From assembly GCA_903894975.1 (NCBI GenBank), contig CAITSE010000162.1, positions 1-56,628 of the forward strand: DNA of 56,628 nt, given 5' to 3'. Source of the stretch: an uncultured Lentisphaerota bacterium (lineage in GTDB: Bacteria; Verrucomicrobiota; Lentisphaeria; Oligosphaerales; CAITYL01). The position numbers and the translations under genes were made by a program. Positions 50,758-56,628 of the stretch are shown here, piece after piece. Each line of letters begins with the position of its first letter. The stretch's first letter is position 1. The notes under the pieces are model-generated. The model had not been told where the DNA came from. It did not search any database and worked only from the letters and a program-made list of their open reading frames with translations.

Positions 50758-51675
50758 ATGCCCACTCCCGTCATCACGCCGTACCTGAACCTGCCCGCCG
50801 GGCGGCAGCCGCGCGCCGCCCTGTTTCTCAGTGGCGGCGGCAGCAATGCGGAACGGCTGCTCCAGGCCCGGGCCGAAGCCGGCGCCGCGGCCGTCTGGGA
50901 GGCCGCCGCCCTGGTCACGGACAATCCCGCCGGCAGCCGCGCCGCGGCACTGGCGGAGACGTTCGGCGTGCCGCTGATTGCCTGTGACATCCGCGCCTTT
51001 TACCGCGAGGGCGGCGAGACCCGGGTCACGTTGGCCACGCCGCTGGGCCGCGAACTCCGCGAACGCTGGACTGCGGAACTCCGCCAGCGCCTGGCGCCGC
51101 TGGCGCCGGACTTCGGCGTGCTCGCCGGCTTTGTCCCGCTCACCAATCTCACCGGCGATTTCCCCTGCCTCAACGTACACCCCGGCGACCTGACTTGGCT
51201 GAAGAACGGCGTGCGCTGGCTGGTCGGCCTGCACACCGTGCCCATCGAACGCGCCATCCTGGAAGGGCTCCGCGGCCTCCGCAGCAGTGTCATCCACGCC
51301 CTGCCTTACACCGGCCGCGGCGAGGATATGGACAACGGCCCGATCCTCGGCCTGTCCCCCGAGGTGCCCCTCGACTTCCAGGGGCAGTCCCTGGAAACGT
51401 TGCGCGCCACGGCCGCGGCCCGGCCGGAGAAACGGCCGGTGGGCGGGTTCAAGGATCTTCTCGAACAAGTGGCCGCGCACAATCAGGAGCGGCTCAAAAT
51501 CAATGGCGACTGGGTGGTGCTCCCGCCGACCGTCGAGGCTTTTGCCCGCAACCTCTACGGCCGCGACGCCGCCGGCGGCCTGTGGCGCCGCGCCACGCCG
51601 GATGCCGCCTGGCAGCCCGTGGCAACCGTAGTCTACGGCGAAGGCGCGCCAAAGGCCCGGATGCGGAGTGAGTAA
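50758..51675 (+). CDS. Formyltransferase-like protein (PurN/GART-related)
   Basis: 305 aa. The fold matches phosphoribosylglycinamide formyltransferase: glycine loop FLSGGGSN (23-30) in place of the usual GSGxGTN, RAAALAETFGVPL, and catalytic-region CLNVHPGDL (137-145) with Asn139 and His141 where PurN has N-x-HPSLLP. An aspartate in GEDMDNGPIL (near 190) corresponds to the catalytic Asp. It is about 100 aa longer than PurN, with a C-terminal extension. Substrate may differ from GAR. No Shine-Dalgarno is seen because a repeat abuts the ATG. Confidence 0.7.
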   Translation: MPTPVITPYLNLPAGRQPRAALFLSGGGSNAERLLQARAEAGAAAVWEAAALVTDNPAGSRAAALAETFGVPLIACDIRAFYREGGETRVTLATPLGRELRERWTAELRQRLAPLAPDFGVLAGFVPLTNLTGDFPCLNVHPGDLTWLKNGVRWLVGLHTVPIERAILEGLRGLRSSVIHALPYTGRGEDMDNGPILGLSPEVPLDFQGQSLETLRATAAARPEKRPVGGFKDLLEQVAAHNQERLKINGDWVVLPPTVEAFARNLYGRDAAGGLWRRATPDAAWQPVATVVYGEGAPKARMRSE

Positions 51676-51713
51676 CCATCATTACCGGAAAGCGTTGCAA
51701 ATTCTATTTTGCC

Positions 51714-51740
51714 CGCTAAACACACGAAATGGCGCGAAAG
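51714..51740. repeat. Three 9-nt repeats (cgctaaaca type)
   Basis: cgctaaaca, cacgaaatg, gcgcgaaag in 9-nt register, related to 33430 and, inverted, to 9895. It lies 38 nt after the stop codon of the formyltransferase-like gene. Confidence 0.5.
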
Positions 51741-51776
51741 AAAATCCGAAACCGCAGGCCCCTCGGAAGCCCCGGC

Positions 51777-51940
51777 GGGCATGCGCGTAAACTTAAGAAC
51801 CATAATCTTCTAGAAAACAACTAATTGCGAACGTCGAACATCGAACATTGAACGTCCAACGTCGAATTGGGATCCATGCGGTGCATTTTACTTCAACGTT
51901 CGACGTTCGATGTTGAATGTTCGACGTTCGTTTTTTTCTT
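51777..51940. repeat. cgaacgt element with left GGGCATGCGCGT motif
   Basis: GGGCATGCGCGTAAACTTAAG, then accataatcttctagaaaac, then heptamers cgaacgt, cgaacat, cgaacat, tgaacgt, ccaacgt (51828-51862) and the inverted arm to 51930. The first 90 nt are the reverse complement of the right side of 37146-37335. The right motif is missing. Confidence 0.85.
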
Positions 51941-51984
51941 AAACGGCTGTTGAATCATTCAAGTGAAATCGTGGAGATCACGCC

Positions 51985-52947
51985 ATGCTCGACATCTGGT
52001 TCTATGAGGCTTTCGAGGAAGAGGCGGAGACGCTGCGGCGCCGGCTCGGCCCGCAGTACCGGTGCGCCTTTTCCAAGGGCACGATTCAGGAAGACGGGCA
52101 TACGGAACCGCCGGCGCGCCTGATCAGCATCCGCACCCAGTCGGTGGTGCCGCCGGCCTGGGCCGGCCGGGCCGGGGCTGTACTCAGCCGCAGCACCGGG
52201 TATGACCATCTCATCACCTTCCGCGCCCACGCGGCGCAGTCCATTCCCTGCGGGTTCCTTGAGGAATACGCCACCAACGCGGTGGCGGAACAGGCGTTGC
52301 TGCTGACCCTGTCCCTGCTCCGGCGGCTACCCCGGCAGGTGCGGCAGATGCCGCAGTTCAACCGCGACGGCCTGACCGGACGCGAGTGCGCCGGTTGCCG
52401 GCTGCTGGTGGTGGGCGTGGGCCGCATCGGCGGCCGCATCGTCGAACTCGGCCGCGCCGTCGGCATGGAAGTGAAAGGCGTGGACCTCGCGCCGAAGCGC
52501 GCCGACCTTGAATATCTGGCGCCCGCAGCGGGAATGGCCTGGGCGGACGTCATCGTCGCCGCCATGAACTTGACCGGCGAGAACCGCGGCTATTTCGACT
52601 ACGAGCGGCTGCGTCAGGCCAAGCCCGGCTGCCTTTTCGTCAACATCGCCCGCGGCGAACTCTCGCCGCCGGACGGGCTGATCCGCCTGCTGGAGGACGG
52701 CGTGCTCGGCGGCGTCGGCCTGGACGTGTACGACCACGAAGACGAGCTCGGGATGGCGTTGCGCGGCGGCGACCGCACCGGGCCGGCGGCGCGGGCCGTC
52801 GAAAAACTGCAGAGCTTCCCGAACGTGGTGCTCACCCCGCACAACGCCTTTAACACGCGGGAGGCGCTGGAACGCAAGTCCCAGATGTCCGTCGACCAAA
52901 TCGACGCCTTCTTCGCGACCGGGAAATTTCTCTGGCAGTTGGAATAA
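51985..52947 (+). CDS. D-isomer-specific 2-hydroxyacid dehydrogenase
   Basis: An NAD-dependent dehydrogenase of 320 aa. The cofactor motif GVGRIG is at 144-149 with Asp167 after the second strand (preference for NAD). Catalytic Arg223 lies in IARGE, the acidic residue region in DVYDHEDEL, and His286 in TPHNAFN. The substrate could be D-lactate or a related hydroxyacid; the unusual catalytic-loop sequence prevents naming. It stands alone between repeats. Confidence 0.9.
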   Translation: MLDIWFYEAFEEEAETLRRRLGPQYRCAFSKGTIQEDGHTEPPARLISIRTQSVVPPAWAGRAGAVLSRSTGYDHLITFRAHAAQSIPCGFLEEYATNAVAEQALLLTLSLLRRLPRQVRQMPQFNRDGLTGRECAGCRLLVVGVGRIGGRIVELGRAVGMEVKGVDLAPKRADLEYLAPAAGMAWADVIVAAMNLTGENRGYFDYERLRQAKPGCLFVNIARGELSPPDGLIRLLEDGVLGGVGLDVYDHEDELGMALRGGDRTGPAARAVEKLQSFPNVVLTPHNAFNTREALERKSQMSVDQIDAFFATGKFLWQLE

Positions 52948-52969
52948 GGCCGCGGCCACGGGCGGAATG

Positions 52970-53065
52970 GGCGCCGGTCGAGGAAATAGGCGCCGGTCGA
53001 GGGCTCTCGATAGCTCCCGAGGGCCCTCGATAACGATCCGGCGCCCATCGACAGCCCTCGCCGGC
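52970..53065. repeat. gagggctctcg dyads
   Basis: ggcgccggtcgag occurs twice (about 52970 and 52989), followed by gagggctctcgatagctccc, gagggccctcg and ccggcgcccatcgac, an inverted arrangement. The core word is that of the inner hairpin at 27439. Confidence 0.6.
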
Positions 53066-53086
53066 CTCCGCGCCTGAAAACCGGCC

Positions 53087-54007
53087 TCAGACGCTGAAGG
53101 CGGTGACGATCTGGAGCCAGGCGTAGAAGAAGGGGGCGACCAGGGTCAGGCTGTCGAGCACGTCGAGCACGCCGCCCAGCCCGGGCAGGGAGCCGGAGTT
53201 CTTGGCGGCGGCGGCGCGCTTGAGGGCGGATTCGGCGACGTCGCCCCAGTAGCCGAGCACGGCGCAGAAGAAGCCCCACATCAGGGCGGTCTTCCAGGTC
53301 AGCAGTTCCAGGTTGCGGAAATGCAGGTGCCGGTCCGGCGCGGCCAGGACGAAGATCAGGGCCGCGGCCACGCAGAAGAGTACGCCGCCGCAGAACCCTT
53401 CCCAGCTCTTTTTCGGGCTGATGACCGTTTCGATCTTGTGGTTGCCGCCCTTGAGCACCCGGCTGGTGAGCATGCCGGTGGCGTAGGCGCCGATGTCGCC
53501 GGCCTTGGTGACCACCACGAGGAAGAGGGCGAGCCAGCGCCCCTGGTGGTCCAGGCCGGTGCTGAAATAGAGGCGCGGGATGAAGCTCAGCGTCCAGCAG
53601 ATGTAGATCAGGCCTGCCAGGGAGATGAACAGGCCGAGGATGGCGCGGCTGCCGGGGCCGCGGCGGAAGACTTGGCGGAACCCAAAGACCAGGAAAGAGA
53701 CGAGCACCAGGGAGGTGAAGCCCTGGGCCAGGATGTCGCGGCGCTCATGCTGGCCACACTCCGGGGCGAAGATCGCCGGCAGAATCCCGACCGCCAGGGT
53801 CAGGAACACGGCAAAAGCCTGGGTCAGGCGCGGAAAGCCGGAGGCGCCGCAGGCGCGGGCCAGATTGAGGAATTCGCCGGCGGCGACCCAGGCAAACCAG
53901 GCCATGAGTACGGCAAACACGACGGCGCCCGGCCAGCCGTGCAGGCAGACCGCCCCGAGTACGGCCACGATTAGAATGGTGCTGCTCAAAAGCCGCCAAC
54001 GGAACAT
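53087..54007 (-). CDS. cdsA: Phosphatidate cytidylyltransferase
   Basis: Makes CDP-diacylglycerol from phosphatidate and CTP at the inner membrane. 306 aa with about eight helices. GGAGGAG, lying in the last codons of uppS, is spaced six bases before the ATG at 54007. Family motifs KAGDIGAYATG and ISPKKSWEGFCGGV are intact. It starts 1 nt after the uppS stop codon, the classic uppS-cdsA coupling. Confidence 0.93.
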   Translation of the reverse strand: MFRWRLLSSTILIVAVLGAVCLHGWPGAVVFAVLMAWFAWVAAGEFLNLARACGASGFPRLTQAFAVFLTLAVGILPAIFAPECGQHERRDILAQGFTSLVLVSFLVFGFRQVFRRGPGSRAILGLFISLAGLIYICWTLSFIPRLYFSTGLDHQGRWLALFLVVVTKAGDIGAYATGMLTSRVLKGGNHKIETVISPKKSWEGFCGGVLFCVAAALIFVLAAPDRHLHFRNLELLTWKTALMWGFFCAVLGYWGDVAESALKRAAAAKNSGSLPGLGGVLDVLDSLTLVAPFFYAWLQIVTAFSV

Positions 54008-54008
54008 C

Positions 54009-54725
<717 letters not shown>

Positions 54726-54776
54726 TCAAGCTTCAACCTTTCTTCAGACTTCAGGCTTTAACCATCAAGGAAAAAA

Positions 54777-54897
54777 CGAACGTTGAACATCGAACGTCGA
54801 ACGCTGAACGTTGAAGGGAAAACCGACCGGATGGAGCTTAAGCCTACACTCCAATTCGACGTTGGACGTTCAATGTTCGATGTTCGACGTTCGTTTT
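54777..54897. repeat. cgaacgt heptamer element between purA and uppS
   Basis: Words cgaacgt, tgaacat, cgaacgt, cgaacgc, tgaacgt, tgaaggg (54777-54818) and the inverted arm to 54895. It abuts the purA stop codon (within 2-5 nt) and forms almost the whole gap. Confidence 0.85.
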
Positions 54898-54898
54898 C

Positions 54899-56302
<1,404 letters not shown>

Positions 56303-56392
56303 TTAAAGTAAGTCGGGAATCCGGATCTGCAACGCGGCATGCCGGCGGGTTTCCCGGGTATATTTCTTTCTCCGGCCATAGCAAAATCCCAG

Positions 56393-56609
56393 GGCCGCAG
56401 GGTTCAGGGTTCAGGCCGCGGGGTGCAGGGTTCAGGCCGCGGGGTGCAGGGTTCAGGCCGCGGGGTGCAGGGTTCAGGCCGCAGGGTGCAGGGTTCAGGC
56501 CGCGGGGTGCAGGGTTCAGGGTTCAGGGTTCAGGCCGCGGGGTGCAGGGTTCAGGCCGCAGGGTTCAGGGTTCAGGCCGCAGGGTTCAGGGTTCAGGGTT
56601 CAGGGTTCA
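56393..56609. repeat. 31-unit heptamer array (gggttca / ggccgcr / gggtgca)
   Basis: 217 nt made entirely of 31 consecutive 7-nt words, with no register slip. The words are gggttca, ggccgcg or ggccgca, and gggtgca, often in a 21-nt higher-order unit. It runs to within 20 nt of the window end. Frequent GGG runs give it quadruplex potential. Confidence 0.9.
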
Positions 56610-56628
56610 GGAAACCGGCGCCATCAAC

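Noticed and set aside
50640..50760. Short open frames translating the repeats (for example peptides starting MRVNLRKK)
   Set aside because: They simply translate the GCGCGTCAACTTAAGG motif and the cgaacgt words; no start signal or constraint is visible.
56393..56609. Possible CRISPR array
   Set aside because: Units are 7 nt with no unique spacers, and no cas gene is present; it is a tandem word array.

Overview
The window looks like a chromosomal segment of a GC-rich, Gram-negative bacterium. I infer the PVC superphylum, most likely Verrucomicrobiota or Kiritimatiellota. The grounds are outer-membrane lipopolysaccharide export genes (an LptD homologue and an MsbA-like exporter), a PEP-CTERM-tailed secreted phosphoesterase, a FabD with a GLSLGE active site, and intergenic DNA packed with short dispersed repeats. 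No rRNA, CRISPR array, integrase or transposase gene was found, so the taxonomy is inference from gene style and not from a marker alignment.

Layout. 140-9003: a ROK sugar kinase, then four co-directional genes for exported proteins (propeller protein, alpha/beta hydrolase, regulatory-domain protein, helical-repeat protein). 9128-17860: recO, three small paralogous lipoproteins, lptD, a DegT-type aminotransferase, an ABC exporter and an SppA peptidase. 18359-21267: a GH63-like glycosidase and a STAS-GPP34 fusion protein. 21938-33147 (minus strand): a long housekeeping run in the transcription order coaD, yceD, rpmF, plsX, fabH, fabD, fabG, acpP, fabF, pgpH, ybeY and DUF2585. It links CoA and fatty-acid/phospholipid synthesis to c-di-AMP turnover and rRNA processing. 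34006-39790: an ABC-2 permease, a large exported protein, small secreted or membrane proteins and a PEP-CTERM metallophosphoesterase. 39875-46903: a PurF-like enzyme without the N-terminal cysteine, a KDPG-type aldolase, tRNA-Ser(GGA), an Nramp metal transporter, metG and a nucleotidyltransferase overlapped by a small ORF. 47203-56173: a second ABC permease, an exported protein, a basic-tailed HTH-like protein, a formyltransferase-like protein, a 2-hydroxyacid dehydrogenase, cdsA, uppS and purA.

The most unusual property lies between and sometimes inside genes. Nearly every gap contains a short repeat, and many are built to one plan: an imperfect tandem array of 6-, 7- or 9-nt words, often a spacer, then the complementary words in inverted order, so that the element can fold into a hairpin. 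The words differ between families (gggttca, ggtctgt, cgaacgt, gaaattt, gatctgact, atcgga) but the register is kept within each array. Elements often begin within about 3-35 nt after a stop codon, fill the gaps of the fatty-acid operon, and in a few cases lie in frame inside coding sequence (propeller protein, ybeY). A separate conserved motif, GGGCATGCGCGTCAACKTAAGG, accompanies two otherwise unrelated element types. I regard this phased-word dyad system as the main candidate for something not properly described. The STAS-GPP34 fusion is the most unusual protein architecture.
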